Assembly: GCF_034931405.1 (NCBI RefSeq)
Contig: NZ_JAYGHA010000003.1
Span: forward strand, 124,001-188,000
Origin: RDYJ01 sp034931405
GTDB lineage: Bacteria; Cyanobacteriota; Cyanobacteriia; Cyanobacteriales; Nostocaceae
Direction: 5' to 3'
Length of the DNA: 64,000 nt
Below are positions 25,918 through 35,396 of the stretch, one piece after another. The translations under genes and the position numbers were made by a program. Position 1 is the first letter of the stretch. Every line of letters begins with the position of its first letter. The notes under the pieces were generated by a model. That model saw only the letters and a program-made list of their open reading frames with translations. It was not told where the DNA came from and searched no databases.

Positions 25918-26517
25918 AGATGATCCTGATTTTTATTTCATACAAAGAGGATTAAAAGAAATTTGGCCAGTCCTAATTTTTGGATAAAGCGAGTAGCAAC
26001 TTGTAAAATTGTTCAGGATGTGCTACCCTATCAGTCAACAGCAATTCAATTCATACGGTTGTCGAAATTTTAACATTGGGAAACGATGACTGTCTGGTAG
26101 AGGTGCAATATAATCTAGATGATAAATAATTGGTAAATCCATTACTTGGGTGAGGTACAGCGAAATTTTTAAGTTAAATATTGATGATAATCCAAAAAAT
26201 CAGTCTTAGTCCAGATTGCAATTAATACACAATTAATTTATCAATATTTGTTAAGTCATAAAAACAACCATTTTTATCAGTATTTACCTGGAATTAGCTA
26301 TTCTATCTGAAATCATTTATGATATATTCTGACGTGGATTACTATTATACATATATTTGCCTGAAAAATGAGATTTTATGCCCCATGTATCTATGATCAA
26401 AAAGTTAAAAATATAATTTAGTTGAATTTAGAAAATATTGTCAGTACATTTTTGGCAAATTACAAGATAATGCTGGTATTCTAATTTTAAGTTGTCAATT
26501 CACAATTGATTATAACC
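25918..26517. other. Divergent intergenic region, 600 bases
   Basis: AT-rich DNA between the divergent helicase and MscS genes. It presumably holds both promoters. I see no conserved small frame, RNA gene or repeat family member. Confidence 0.5.
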
Positions 26518-27528
26518 ATGATGATACAATGGATTATACCCCTTATATTTATTCTAGTTGGGTTTTTGGCTGGGATAATTGGCGAAAAAGTTATTTTTAA
26601 GAGAATTAAAAACTTTGTTATTAATAAACAAATTCCTGGGGCTGAAATTATTTTTCAATCACTGCACAGAATGACCTTTATTTGGTTCGTTCTGACAGGT
26701 TTTTTCTGGGCTATTCTTAGTTCTCCCCTTAAACCAGGTATTGCTAATGTTCTGCAAAAAATTATTACCATAATTTTACTCTATTCAGTGACGTTAGTTT
26801 TAGCTAGACTAACATCTGGGTTTGTAAATTTATTTGTCCAGCGCACAGAGGGAGTTTCGACATCACTACTTTCTAATTTAGCGAAAACGGCAGTTTTGCT
26901 TTTAGGAACATTAATCCTCTTGCAAACTGTGGGTATTGAAATTACTCCCATAGTGACGACGTTGGGAATTGGAGGTTTAGCTGTAGGTTTAGCTCTCCAA
27001 GATACTTTAGCTAATTTATTTTCTGGGTTTTATTTGGTTATTTCCAAGCAGGTGCGAACTGGAGATTATGTCAAATTAGATGATGGTAATCAGGGTTATG
27101 TTACAGATATTAATTGGCGAAATACAACGATTAAGGAAATTTCTAATAATGTGATTATTGTTCCTAATTCTAAGTTAGCTTCGGCAATTTTTACTAATTA
27201 TCATCTACCTGCTAAGGAAATTACTTTAACTATAAATGTGGGTGTTAGTTATGATAGCGATTTGGATTTAGTGGAAAGGGTAACTGTAGAAGTTGCTAAA
27301 GAAGTTATGCAGGAAATTGCCCCGGAATTAGTTGATAATGAACCATATATGAGATTTCATACTTTCAATGATTTTAGTATTGATTTTACTCTTTATATGC
27401 GTGTCAGTGAATTTTTTGACCAGCGTATTGGTAAACATTTGTTTGTAAAGAAGTTACACAGACGCTACCAAAAAGAGGGTATTCAAATTCCTTTTCCGAT
27501 TCGAGATATTTATATGCACGGAAGTTAA
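26518..27528 (+). CDS. MscS-family mechanosensitive channel, 336 aa
   Basis: Three to four N-terminal membrane helices are visible (WIIPLIFILVGFLAGIIG; MTFIWFVLTGFFWAILS; IITIILLYSVTLVLARL). The pore-lining TM3 and beta domain of MscS follow: IGGLAVGLALQDTLANLFSG, then RTGDYVKLDDGNQGYVTDIN with WRNTTIKE and VIIVPNSKLASA. The family releases solutes during osmotic downshock. Several alternative starts are close together (TTG 26506, ATG 26518, ATG 26521); none has a clear ribosome site. The gene is single. Confidence 0.92.
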   Translation: MMIQWIIPLIFILVGFLAGIIGEKVIFKRIKNFVINKQIPGAEIIFQSLHRMTFIWFVLTGFFWAILSSPLKPGIANVLQKIITIILLYSVTLVLARLTSGFVNLFVQRTEGVSTSLLSNLAKTAVLLLGTLILLQTVGIEITPIVTTLGIGGLAVGLALQDTLANLFSGFYLVISKQVRTGDYVKLDDGNQGYVTDINWRNTTIKEISNNVIIVPNSKLASAIFTNYHLPAKEITLTINVGVSYDSDLDLVERVTVEVAKEVMQEIAPELVDNEPYMRFHTFNDFSIDFTLYMRVSEFFDQRIGKHLFVKKLHRRYQKEGIQIPFPIRDIYMHGS

Positions 27529-27540
27529 ATTAATTTACTA

Positions 27541-27600
27541 AGCGACTAGAAGTCGCGGCTACACAGACAAAACCCACCTTCGTGGGTTTCAAACATCCTC
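27541..27600. repeat. Half copy of the GCGGCTACACAGAC palindromic element
   Basis: GCGACTAGAAGTCGCGGCTAC, then ACAGACAAAACCCACC and the hairpin AACCCACCTTCGTGGGTT match the left half of the element at 46082-46244. The hairpin may double as a bidirectional terminator between the convergent MscS and SLH genes. Confidence 0.75.
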
Positions 27601-27619
27601 TAATGCAGTACACACCAAT

Positions 27620-29149
27620 TTATTCCCTGTTCCCTGCTGCAACTTTTGGCTTGATAGTGTATTTTGAAGCAAAATCTGCTACTTCTCCAGCACTAACCAT
27701 AGCTCTGTATAATAAAGCGCAAATTTCTGCTCTGGTGGCTAATTTTTGGGTATTCAGCAATTTTATGTTCGGATAGTTGACAATTACACCATTTTGTGTT
27801 AAGGCAGCAATGAAATCTCGGTGTTCGCTTCTAATACTAGAGGCATCGCTATATATGGATAAGATATCTTTTGTTGAACCTGTAAATTTATAATTCAATC
27901 CTTTTGCTAAAGTTATCAAAATATCTAGGCGGTTAAGCTTTTGTGTGGGGTTAAAGTTTTTACTACCAAGGGTTGTGAAAAAGCCCATTTCGTAAGTTTC
28001 ACGAATAGCATCATAAGCCCAATAATCTTTAGGCACATCTTGAAATGTTACCGCATTTCGCACTTTACTTTTAATAAAAGTTTTTTGTAATAGGGCAGCT
28101 AGTTGGGCGCGAGTCACTGGGGCATTGGGACGAAATGTACCATTGGGATAACCATCAATTATTTCCATAGCGGCTAATTCAGCGATATAATCTTTAGCCC
28201 AATAGTCTTTGGAAATATCAGAAAATGTGACTTGGATATTTTTAGCTACACCGACTGGACGATATTTACTCAACAACTGATTAAGTTGATATGTGGAGTT
28301 GTTACTGAGTTGAGTTAACTGTACCAAACTGCCAGGAATAGATGTTAAGGCTGGTGCTAAGTTAGAATTATACGGACTAATGGATTTACCAGCTAAAGCG
28401 AAATCCCCTTCAATAAAGGAGATAGGATAAACGGCAGTTGTGGCAACATTGGCAAATCCTGCGGCTTGATATTGAGTAATATTGATATTTTCGGAACTTG
28501 TCAGGAAGGTAACTTTTTGATTGCTTAGTTCTGTGAAGTAGTCATAATTGCTGTTACTATCTCTGTCAACAATGCCATCTGCATTGTTATCAATTCCATA
28601 AAAAACTCGTACTACTTGAGCTTCGGTGGGGTTAGCAGATAAAATTAGGTTTACGGCTGTATGATCAGGTAAACAAGCAAATTCTGTATAGCCAATAAAA
28701 CGGTTTTTATTATCATACAATCGGACAACGATGCGATCGCCCAATTTAAACCCGTTCACAAATTTGGCTTTCTGCTTAATTTTATATTTGTAATCACCGA
28801 TAAATCTTTCTTTGTGATATTTCTTGCCATATTTTCCCTTGATAGAAATACGGGCAATTACTTCGGAAATTGTACCGCCTGGTTGCCAAATATACAAACT
28901 AAAACCTGATTTTTCCCGCTTAACAGAAGTAGTAGGAGTTACATTTTCTCCTTCCGTAGATGTATCTACCTCTGCACGAGAATTTGTTTGTGCTAAAAGC
29001 TGCTGATGATGATTAGGTTTTGATGCAACTGTAGCAGATACAGCAGATAAATCTGATGCTGCTAAAGTAGAATGTGTTGATGACAATGCTATGAGAGAAA
29101 CTGAAGCAATAAAGACTTTCTGAAACTGGATTAATCTACTTAAGGTCAT
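27620..29149 (-). CDS. SLH domain envelope protein, 509 aa
   Basis: A signal peptide (about residues 1-30, VFIASVSLIALSSTHSTLAA) precedes a unique domain of about 270 residues with predicted strands (GFSLYIWQPGGTISEVIARI, GDRIVVRLYDNKNRFIGYTE). A Ca-binding-like DNNADGIVDRDSNSN loop lies at about 187. SLH repeats follow at about 307-355 (FSDISKDYWAKDYI, GYPNGTFRPNAPVTRAQLAA), 370-415 (FQDVPKDYWAYDAI) and a weak third (LATRAEICALLYRAM). It should bind cell-wall polymer through the SLH domains; the N-terminal function is unknown. The product is related in architecture to, but not a duplicate of, the SLH protein at 1808-3049. Confidence 0.85.
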   Translation of the reverse strand: MTLSRLIQFQKVFIASVSLIALSSTHSTLAASDLSAVSATVASKPNHHQQLLAQTNSRAEVDTSTEGENVTPTTSVKREKSGFSLYIWQPGGTISEVIARISIKGKYGKKYHKERFIGDYKYKIKQKAKFVNGFKLGDRIVVRLYDNKNRFIGYTEFACLPDHTAVNLILSANPTEAQVVRVFYGIDNNADGIVDRDSNSNYDYFTELSNQKVTFLTSSENINITQYQAAGFANVATTAVYPISFIEGDFALAGKSISPYNSNLAPALTSIPGSLVQLTQLSNNSTYQLNQLLSKYRPVGVAKNIQVTFSDISKDYWAKDYIAELAAMEIIDGYPNGTFRPNAPVTRAQLAALLQKTFIKSKVRNAVTFQDVPKDYWAYDAIRETYEMGFFTTLGSKNFNPTQKLNRLDILITLAKGLNYKFTGSTKDILSIYSDASSIRSEHRDFIAALTQNGVIVNYPNIKLLNTQKLATRAEICALLYRAMVSAGEVADFASKYTIKPKVAAGNRE

Positions 29150-29345
29150 AGTATTTTATTTGACAATATAACAAGTTATCTAGGATGTTCAATGGCTGAC
29201 AAAGTTCCTTAACCGATGAGTTTTTTGATGCAAGGTGAAACTTACAAATGATAGTGTACGTCACATAAGATGTTTTTTATCATGTTTTATTTAAAATGCC
29301 AGGAGGATTACCATAAGGAAATAATACTTTAGGAATCTTAAACTA

Positions 29346-30248
29346 ATGACGATAACAACCGAAAACTTACAAACACTGGAAAAACAGGTTTGGTCTTGGC
29401 AAGATTACAAAATTCAATATACTGTGATGGGTACAGGTCAGCCGTTGGTACTCATTCATGGCTTTGGTGCTTCCATAGGCCACTGGCGCAAAAATATCCC
29501 TGTTTTAGCTAATGCTGGTTATCGGGTGTTTGCTTTGGATCTTTTGGGTTTTGGTGGTTCTGATAAAGCAGCCATAGATTATAGCATGGAAGTGTGGGTA
29601 GAATTATTAAAAGATTTTTATCATGCACATATCCAAACGCCAGCTATATTTATTGGCAATTCTATTGGCGCACTTTTGAGTTTAATTATTCTCGCAGAAC
29701 ATCCTGAAATGGCGGTTGGAGGTGTGTTGATTAATTCTGCGGGTGGTTTGAGTCACCGTCCCCATGAATTGAACCCGGTGCTACGAGTTGTGATGACGAC
29801 TTTTAATAAATTGGTAGCTAACCCTATAACGGGTAAATTCGTTTTTAACCGCATTCGTCAAAAATCGCAAATTCGCCGCACCTTATATCAAGTTTATAGC
29901 GATCGCAATGCTGTCACTGATGAACTGGTAGATTTGCTTTATATACCATCTTGTGATCCAGGAGCGCAACAAGTTTTCGCTTCCATCCTCACCGCACCTC
30001 CAGGACCTAGTCCCGATGAACTATTGCTGAGGGTAAAATGGCCTTTATTAGTAATTTGGGGTGCTAACGATCCTTGGACACCAATTACTGGGGCTAAAAT
30101 TTATGAAGAAGCGCGTAAAAATGGCCAAGATATTAAAATTGTGCCTATTCGTGATGCTGGTCATTGTCCCCATGACGAAGTTCCAGTTGTTGTCAACACT
30201 GAAATTATTGATTGGTTGACACAGAAATTCTTGAAGTCGGTAGGTTAA
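29346..30248 (+). CDS. Alpha/beta hydrolase, 300 aa
   Basis: The alpha/beta-hydrolase fold is shown by LVLIHGFGASIGHWRKNIPV (oxyanion region HGFG), the nucleophile elbow GNSIGALLSL (Ser), the acidic residue in WGANDPWTP and the catalytic His in DAGHCPHDEVP. The triad is complete. The sequence is close to plant-type and cyanobacterial hydrolases of the pheophytinase/epoxide-hydrolase-like group, but the substrate cannot be told. The cytosolic product has no signal peptide. Downstream is a heptamer array and a kinase gene on the same strand. Confidence 0.88.
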   Translation: MTITTENLQTLEKQVWSWQDYKIQYTVMGTGQPLVLIHGFGASIGHWRKNIPVLANAGYRVFALDLLGFGGSDKAAIDYSMEVWVELLKDFYHAHIQTPAIFIGNSIGALLSLIILAEHPEMAVGGVLINSAGGLSHRPHELNPVLRVVMTTFNKLVANPITGKFVFNRIRQKSQIRRTLYQVYSDRNAVTDELVDLLYIPSCDPGAQQVFASILTAPPGPSPDELLLRVKWPLLVIWGANDPWTPITGAKIYEEARKNGQDIKIVPIRDAGHCPHDEVPVVVNTEIIDWLTQKFLKSVG

Positions 30249-30266
30249 CACACAAAAACAATCTGG

Positions 30267-30305
30267 AATTGGTAATTGGTAATTGGTAATTGGTAATTGG
30301 TAATT
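30267..30305. repeat. Tandem heptamer array (ATTGGTA)n
   Basis: Five units of GGTAATT lie between the hydrolase and kinase genes. The complementary array (CCAATTA)n is found in front of nblR at 56368-56405. Confidence 0.9.
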
Positions 30306-30401
30306 AATGATTTTTCCTATTACCTAATTATCAATTTGATAATACTGGGACAATATTCTTGGCAATTCTTATCTGAACAAACTCTATTTTGTGTATATTC
30401 T

Positions 30402-31451
30402 ATGATAGAGATTGATGCAAATTATGGAAATGAGAGAAGTAATTCTTATAATCATTATCCAGATTTTTCCGCAGTGGGCTATCAAGTAATTCAAGAGTTA
30501 GGACGCAACACAGAAGAAGGACGTATTACTTACTTAGCTAATTACATCAACTCTCAGCAAAAAGTAGTAATTAAAGAGTTTTGTTTTGCAAGTACAACCG
30601 CTGACTGGTATGGCGTAAAAGCTTATGAGCGAGAAATTGAACTTTTACAAAGATTAGCTCATCCTCGCATTCCTTGTTATCTAGATTCTTTTGAAAAACC
30701 AGGTTTTTTCTATTTAGTACAAGAATATAAAAAAGCACCATCTCTGGGTTTTAGACGCTGTTTTCATCCTGAAGAAATTAAAGAAATTGCTTTGTCAATT
30801 CTAGAGATTCTGGTTTATCTACAACAACAAGTTTCTCCTATCATTCATCGAGATATCAAACCAGAAAATATTTTATTAGACCAGCACCTAAATGCTTATT
30901 TAGTTGATTTTGGTTTAGCAAAAATACAGAATGAAAAAGAAGATTTGAGTACATTAGTTGCAGGTACTCCTGGCTTTATTCCCCCCGAAGAACAATTTGG
31001 TCATGCGTTAACAGAAGCTTCAGATTTATATAGTTTAGGTGCAACATTAATTTGCTTACTCACTAATACCCCTGCTGGGGATATTGGTAAATTAATTAAT
31101 GATAACTATCGTTTGAATTTTCAGAAATTACTTCCTCATATAAGTCCAAGTTTTCGAGCATGGTTAAAAAAAATGGTAGCATCTAACCGCAAACAACGCT
31201 ATGCTAATGCGGAGGAAGCTTTACAAGCACTAAAAATAATTAAAGTCATGGGTTCTGGTACAATAATAGATAATTTCTCGACAGTAATAAACCAGAAAAT
31301 AAACGTAACTATATTGGGGTTGAGTATCATAGGAATATTATTGGTTTTGGGAACAAATTTGATTGTTTCTAAACCAGGTGATGCTGTTAATTCCAATGTT
31401 AAACTACACCCAAATATCGGCGATAATATTCCTAAATTAAATTTAAAATAA
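30402..31451 (+). CDS. Serine/threonine protein kinase with C-terminal membrane anchor, 349 aa
   Basis: The Hanks-type kinase domain spans about 20-285: VVIKEF (ATP-binding Lys), IIHRDIKPENILL (catalytic loop), VDFGLAKI (DFG), VAGTPGFIPPEE (activation segment) and ASDLYSLGATLICLL. The Gly-rich loop is degenerate (ELGRNTEEGRITYLA), as in many cyanobacterial kinases. A single membrane helix lies near residue 305-325 (VTILGLSIIGILLVLGTNLI), leaving a short tail outside. ATG at 30402 is chosen because the upstream frame is translated repeat. The gene is divergently placed relative to the NHLM export locus only in the sense that the two converge, so co-regulation is not implied. Confidence 0.9.
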   Translation: MIEIDANYGNERSNSYNHYPDFSAVGYQVIQELGRNTEEGRITYLANYINSQQKVVIKEFCFASTTADWYGVKAYEREIELLQRLAHPRIPCYLDSFEKPGFFYLVQEYKKAPSLGFRRCFHPEEIKEIALSILEILVYLQQQVSPIIHRDIKPENILLDQHLNAYLVDFGLAKIQNEKEDLSTLVAGTPGFIPPEEQFGHALTEASDLYSLGATLICLLTNTPAGDIGKLINDNYRLNFQKLLPHISPSFRAWLKKMVASNRKQRYANAEEALQALKIIKVMGSGTIIDNFSTVINQKINVTILGLSIIGILLVLGTNLIVSKPGDAVNSNVKLHPNIGDNIPKLNLK

Positions 31452-31501
31452 TACCCAAATACCCAGAAAATGTATTTTTCTATAAACTAACAGATGAAAA
31501 C

Positions 31502-33697
31502 TTACTGATTTAGTAAATCACTATAAATTCCTGGTTGCAATCGTAATTCTTCATGATTTCCTCGTTGTAATACCTTACCATTCTCTAAAACAATAATTTC
31601 ATCGCAATCGCGAATAGTGCTAAGACGATGGGCAATAATAATACAAGATACACCACGACGACGAAGATGACGATCAATCATTAATTCCGTTTCCGCATCC
31701 AAAGAACTTGTTGCTTCATCAAGCACTAAAATTGCTGGATTTCTCACTAAAGCCCTAGCGATTTCTAAACGTTGGCGTTGTCCACCACTAATATTTAAAC
31801 CACCCTCGCTTAATTGAGCATCATACCCCCCAGGTAAAGACATAATCAAACTATGAATTTCTGCATCCTGACAGGCTTTTATAATATCACAATCTGATAT
31901 AGTTTCATCCCAAAGGGTCAAATTATCCCTAACTGTTCCCGCAAACAAAAATATATCTTGTTCTACCATTGCCAAGGAATTTGCTAATACCAAACGGGGA
32001 ATTTGTTGCCGGGGAATACCATCAAATAAAATTTCTCCCTGCCAAGGATTATAAAGTCCGGTAATTAGTTTACTAATCGTAGATTTACCAGAACCACTTC
32101 CCCCCACTAATGCCACTCTTTGTCCCGGTTTGACAATCAAGTTTAAATTTTCAATTAAGGGTGCTTCTAAATGATTATAGCCAAAGGTAAGATTCAATAA
32201 CTCTACCTGTCCCTGTAAAAATAAAGGACTAGTATCATCATTTTTAATTACGAATTCCCTGGTCAATTCTGGATCAATCGCATTATTAAAAATATCATCC
32301 AGGCGTTCTAAATCAGCTTCTAAAAGCTGCAAATTAGCACCAAAATTGACTAAGCTATTGATTGGTTGCAGAAAACTAATTACCAAACTTTGATAAGCAA
32401 TTAACATTCCTATGCTCATACTACCTGCCATCACCCTTAACCCTCCCACTACTAAAATAGTAGTATTTGCAAGATAGTTGAAAATATTGGGTAAAAGTTG
32501 TAAATATAAACTCTGTAAATCTAGGTTTTGTTGTGCATTATGAAATTTAGTATAATATCCAGCAAACTTAGCAAACAAACTAGATTCTAAACCAGATGCT
32601 TTCATCATTTCTATATTTTGAATACCGCTAGTTGCAAACCCATAAAGCTGATCTCGTTCTTGACTTACTTTTAAATTTGCATCAACACGAAATCTTTGTA
32701 TAACCTGTAAACTAACAAGATTAATTCCAGCAAAGCTGATAGTCATTATTGTTAACCTGCGGTCATAAGCAAACATCATGGCTGCATAAAAAACTAGCAT
32801 TAGTGTATCAATAATTGTAATGCTAAGTCTATTTAAGATATTGACAACATTTTTATTTAAATTGACGCGATTACTAATATCACCAGCGAAACGTTGAGCA
32901 TAGAAATTAATAGGTAAACGCAGAATATGCCAGATAAAATCACCCGTCATAACTATTAACAATTTAATCGTTAATCGCCGCAAATATAACAAACGTAACC
33001 GTCCTATTAACATTTGCAGTATAGTAGTAGTGACCATTGCCAATAATAAAGGACTTAGCCACTCTTTTTGCCCTTGAATAAGAATTTCGTCTGTGAAAAA
33101 TTGGGCAAAGGCTGGTAATGCTAAACGAGGTAAAGTGAGAATAATTCCTGCAAAAATGGATAATAAAAGAGCAGCATAGGAATTTTTTAAGCGGGAATGT
33201 AAAGCCAAGAAAGTATTGCGTTTTTCTCCAGATTTTTTAAAATTTGTTCCTGGCTCTATTACTAGTACAATGCCTGTATAAGCTTCATTAAATTCTTGCT
33301 TAGATACCTTACGTCTACCAATGGCGGGATCATTAAGATAAACCCAGTTTTCACTAAATCCTTCTACTACTAAAAAATGATTAAAATTCCAAAATACAAT
33401 ATAAGGAACTGGGACTTTTTCTAAAGATTCTAGACCTTTTTTATAGCCTTTTGCTTCCATTCCATAACGTCGAGCAGCTTTGACTATATTTGCAGCTTTA
33501 CTACCATCTCTAGATATCCCACATTCTTGACGTAGTTCTGCCAGAGGTACAATATACTGATAATAAGCAAGAATAATACCCAGTGCAGCTGCACCACATT
33601 CAGTCGCTTCCATTTGCAACACTGTGGGAGTTTTTACCCTGTTTCTCGTAGGTTTAATGAGTTGCCAAAAATTCTGTAAATTATTAATTAATACCAC
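31502..33697 (-). CDS. NHLM-type peptidase-containing ABC exporter (C39 peptidase), 731 aa
   Basis: This is a PCAT protein: it cleaves a leader peptide and exports the remainder. The C39 peptidase domain (about 25-150) has the catalytic Cys in MEATECGAAALG, the His in NFNHFLVVEGF and the Asp in NDPAIG. Six membrane helices follow (about 165-450). The ATPase has VALVGGSGSGKSTISKLITG, SGGQRQRLEIARAL, ILVLDEATSSLD and the switch His in IIIAHRLSTIRD. All catalytic residues are present. A GTG start at 33697 overlaps the end of the HlyD gene by 14 bases. It resembles the NHLM bacteriocin system peptidase/ATP-binding protein (TIGR03796 group). Confidence 0.93.
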   Translation of the reverse strand: MVLINNLQNFWQLIKPTRNRVKTPTVLQMEATECGAAALGIILAYYQYIVPLAELRQECGISRDGSKAANIVKAARRYGMEAKGYKKGLESLEKVPVPYIVFWNFNHFLVVEGFSENWVYLNDPAIGRRKVSKQEFNEAYTGIVLVIEPGTNFKKSGEKRNTFLALHSRLKNSYAALLLSIFAGIILTLPRLALPAFAQFFTDEILIQGQKEWLSPLLLAMVTTTILQMLIGRLRLLYLRRLTIKLLIVMTGDFIWHILRLPINFYAQRFAGDISNRVNLNKNVVNILNRLSITIIDTLMLVFYAAMMFAYDRRLTIMTISFAGINLVSLQVIQRFRVDANLKVSQERDQLYGFATSGIQNIEMMKASGLESSLFAKFAGYYTKFHNAQQNLDLQSLYLQLLPNIFNYLANTTILVVGGLRVMAGSMSIGMLIAYQSLVISFLQPINSLVNFGANLQLLEADLERLDDIFNNAIDPELTREFVIKNDDTSPLFLQGQVELLNLTFGYNHLEAPLIENLNLIVKPGQRVALVGGSGSGKSTISKLITGLYNPWQGEILFDGIPRQQIPRLVLANSLAMVEQDIFLFAGTVRDNLTLWDETISDCDIIKACQDAEIHSLIMSLPGGYDAQLSEGGLNISGGQRQRLEIARALVRNPAILVLDEATSSLDAETELMIDRHLRRRGVSCIIIAHRLSTIRDCDEIIVLENGKVLQRGNHEELRLQPGIYSDLLNQ

Positions 33698-35165
33698 TCC
33701 ACTCCCTCAAAAATGGTAAAATATATGTGATAGGTTTTCTTTGTGCTAAAGTAATTTTTACTGTAGTAGTAGTTCCCGCAGATAGGGTTAAATCTGTTGG
33801 TCCATTAGAAGCAGACCATTCATAACCACTAAAATTATGAGAGTTTGGTTTTAGTTCAGCCCACACTTCTATTTGTGGTTCTCCCGCTTTGGTAATTATA
33901 TTTTCTACCAATTCAGAATTACCAATAACATTTGCAGCACCTTGTTTAGTAACTGGAAAAGGTGAAACCGAGATAACTTTACCAACAATACCCCCAAATT
34001 GTTCTGGTTTTACAGTAGTGGGAGTAATTCTAATTTCCATTCCTGGTTTGATTTTTTTACCATCTTCTACAGCAAAATATGTAACTCCTAGTAATTTTTC
34101 AGAAGTTGCTGCTTTTATTTCCATAGAACCAATAGTAGTACCAGGATTCACCACTTGTCCGTTATTGATAGTAAGTTCAAGGATACATCCGGTATGAGGA
34201 CTTTTAATAATGCTGTTGCTTTTGATTTTTTGTTCTAAAGTATCAATTTGTTGTTTAACTTGGAGAATTTGATTTTTTCTTTTAGTTATTTCATGGATAT
34301 TTTCTTGTTTGAGCGTTTTTTCTTTGTTATTAATTTCTTGTAAATCAGCTTGGATTTCCAATAGACTATTAAGATTATCAATATATTGTTTTTCAGTTGC
34401 AGTTGTCTCTACATCTAACTGCTTTAATTGCGCTTTAATATCAGATATATTTTGAAGATTGCGTCGATATTCTTGATCAGATTCTAAGACTACATCTTTA
34501 GAAATCGCCCCTTTCTTAAATAGTTCCTGTCTTGTTTCTAATTTCTTCTGAAATACTGTAATTAAAGATTCTGCATCTTTTAAACTTTGCTGTAAACTGA
34601 TTTTACGTTTTTGAATAGCAGTATTAGTTTTATTTTTAATCAGAGGACTTAATACTTGAGTATCTCGCAACCGTTGTTGTAAAATTTCCCGCTGTTGTTG
34701 TAATGCTAATTTTTTTAATTGATGTTTTTGTAGTTCCAAATTAGTAATTTCAATATCTTGTTGCTGCAATACAGCTAGTTTAAATTTTTCTTGTTGTAGT
34801 TGTTGTTTGATATCAATTGGATCAATTAAGGCTATGATTTCCTCCGGTTCATCAATTGCATTGCCATTATTTTTTTGCAGACAATCCCCAACTTTGACAT
34901 TGATCTGTTTTAATTGTCCCGCAATAGGAGATTGTATTTTTACTACACGATGAGGACGAATTAATACTCCTTTACCCCTAATATAAATAGGAATTCTGCC
35001 GAAAAAGCTCCACATAATAATTAGTAAAAATAAACCTCCTAATACAGATAAATGTAGCCAATCTTGAGGTTGAACAATATGAAGTAGTTGATCTAATTGT
35101 TCAGGGGAAGATAAACGATCTAGGGCTTGTTTTCGGAATAAATTTTTATATTTATCATTAGTCAT
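33684..35165 (-). CDS. NHLM-type HlyD membrane fusion protein, 493 aa
   Basis: One membrane helix near residue 35-55 (WLHLSVLGGLFLLIIMWSFF) is followed by a biotinyl-lipoyl-like half (VVKIQSPIAGQLKQINVKVG). A long coiled coil of about 220 residues comes next, then the second half (SIIKSPHTGCILELTINNGQ, VNPGTTIGSM) and a C-terminal beta domain. This is the periplasmic adaptor that links the inner-membrane exporter to an outer-membrane channel; no TolC-like gene is adjacent. It matches the NHLM secretion protein group (TIGR03794). Its end overlaps the exporter gene, so the two form an operon. Confidence 0.9.
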   Translation of the reverse strand: MTNDKYKNLFRKQALDRLSSPEQLDQLLHIVQPQDWLHLSVLGGLFLLIIMWSFFGRIPIYIRGKGVLIRPHRVVKIQSPIAGQLKQINVKVGDCLQKNNGNAIDEPEEIIALIDPIDIKQQLQQEKFKLAVLQQQDIEITNLELQKHQLKKLALQQQREILQQRLRDTQVLSPLIKNKTNTAIQKRKISLQQSLKDAESLITVFQKKLETRQELFKKGAISKDVVLESDQEYRRNLQNISDIKAQLKQLDVETTATEKQYIDNLNSLLEIQADLQEINNKEKTLKQENIHEITKRKNQILQVKQQIDTLEQKIKSNSIIKSPHTGCILELTINNGQVVNPGTTIGSMEIKAATSEKLLGVTYFAVEDGKKIKPGMEIRITPTTVKPEQFGGIVGKVISVSPFPVTKQGAANVIGNSELVENIITKAGEPQIEVWAELKPNSHNFSGYEWSASNGPTDLTLSAGTTTTVKITLAQRKPITYILPFLREWSGIN

Positions 35166-35226
35166 TTTTCTAGATATACAGGAGGGAATAGAGTTAAAAC
35201 TTTTTTGATATATGTAAGTATTCAGC

Positions 35227-35312
35227 TATAGCAATCGTTCATACCCAGATCCCCGACTTCTTTTGTTGATTGTGTCCATAAATAATAAATTGATCTCAGA
35301 AGTCGGGGATCT
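35227..35312. repeat. Long copy of the AGATCCCC palindromic element
   Basis: The copy begins TATAGCAATCGTTCATACCC, continues AGATCCCCGACTTC, has a central TGTGTCCATAAATAATAAAT and ends GAAGTCGGGGATCT. The left flank is the reverse complement of the right flank of the copy at 50386-50453, which defines an element with long terminal inverted repeats. Confidence 0.85.
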
Positions 35313-35396
35313 TATCTCCTCACCTGAATTCTTACTGATATATAGCTTTCTTCTAAAATTTTATACCTCATTTATCTGTAATCTGCTGTAAAATCG

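Noticed and set aside
27582..27776. 64-codon frame opposite the SLH gene end
   Set aside because: It mostly overlaps the well-supported SLH gene on the other strand and starts in a repeat.
30297..30401. N-terminal extension of the Ser/Thr kinase
   Set aside because: The extension is translated heptamer array and AT-rich spacer; the ATG at 30402 starts the conserved product.
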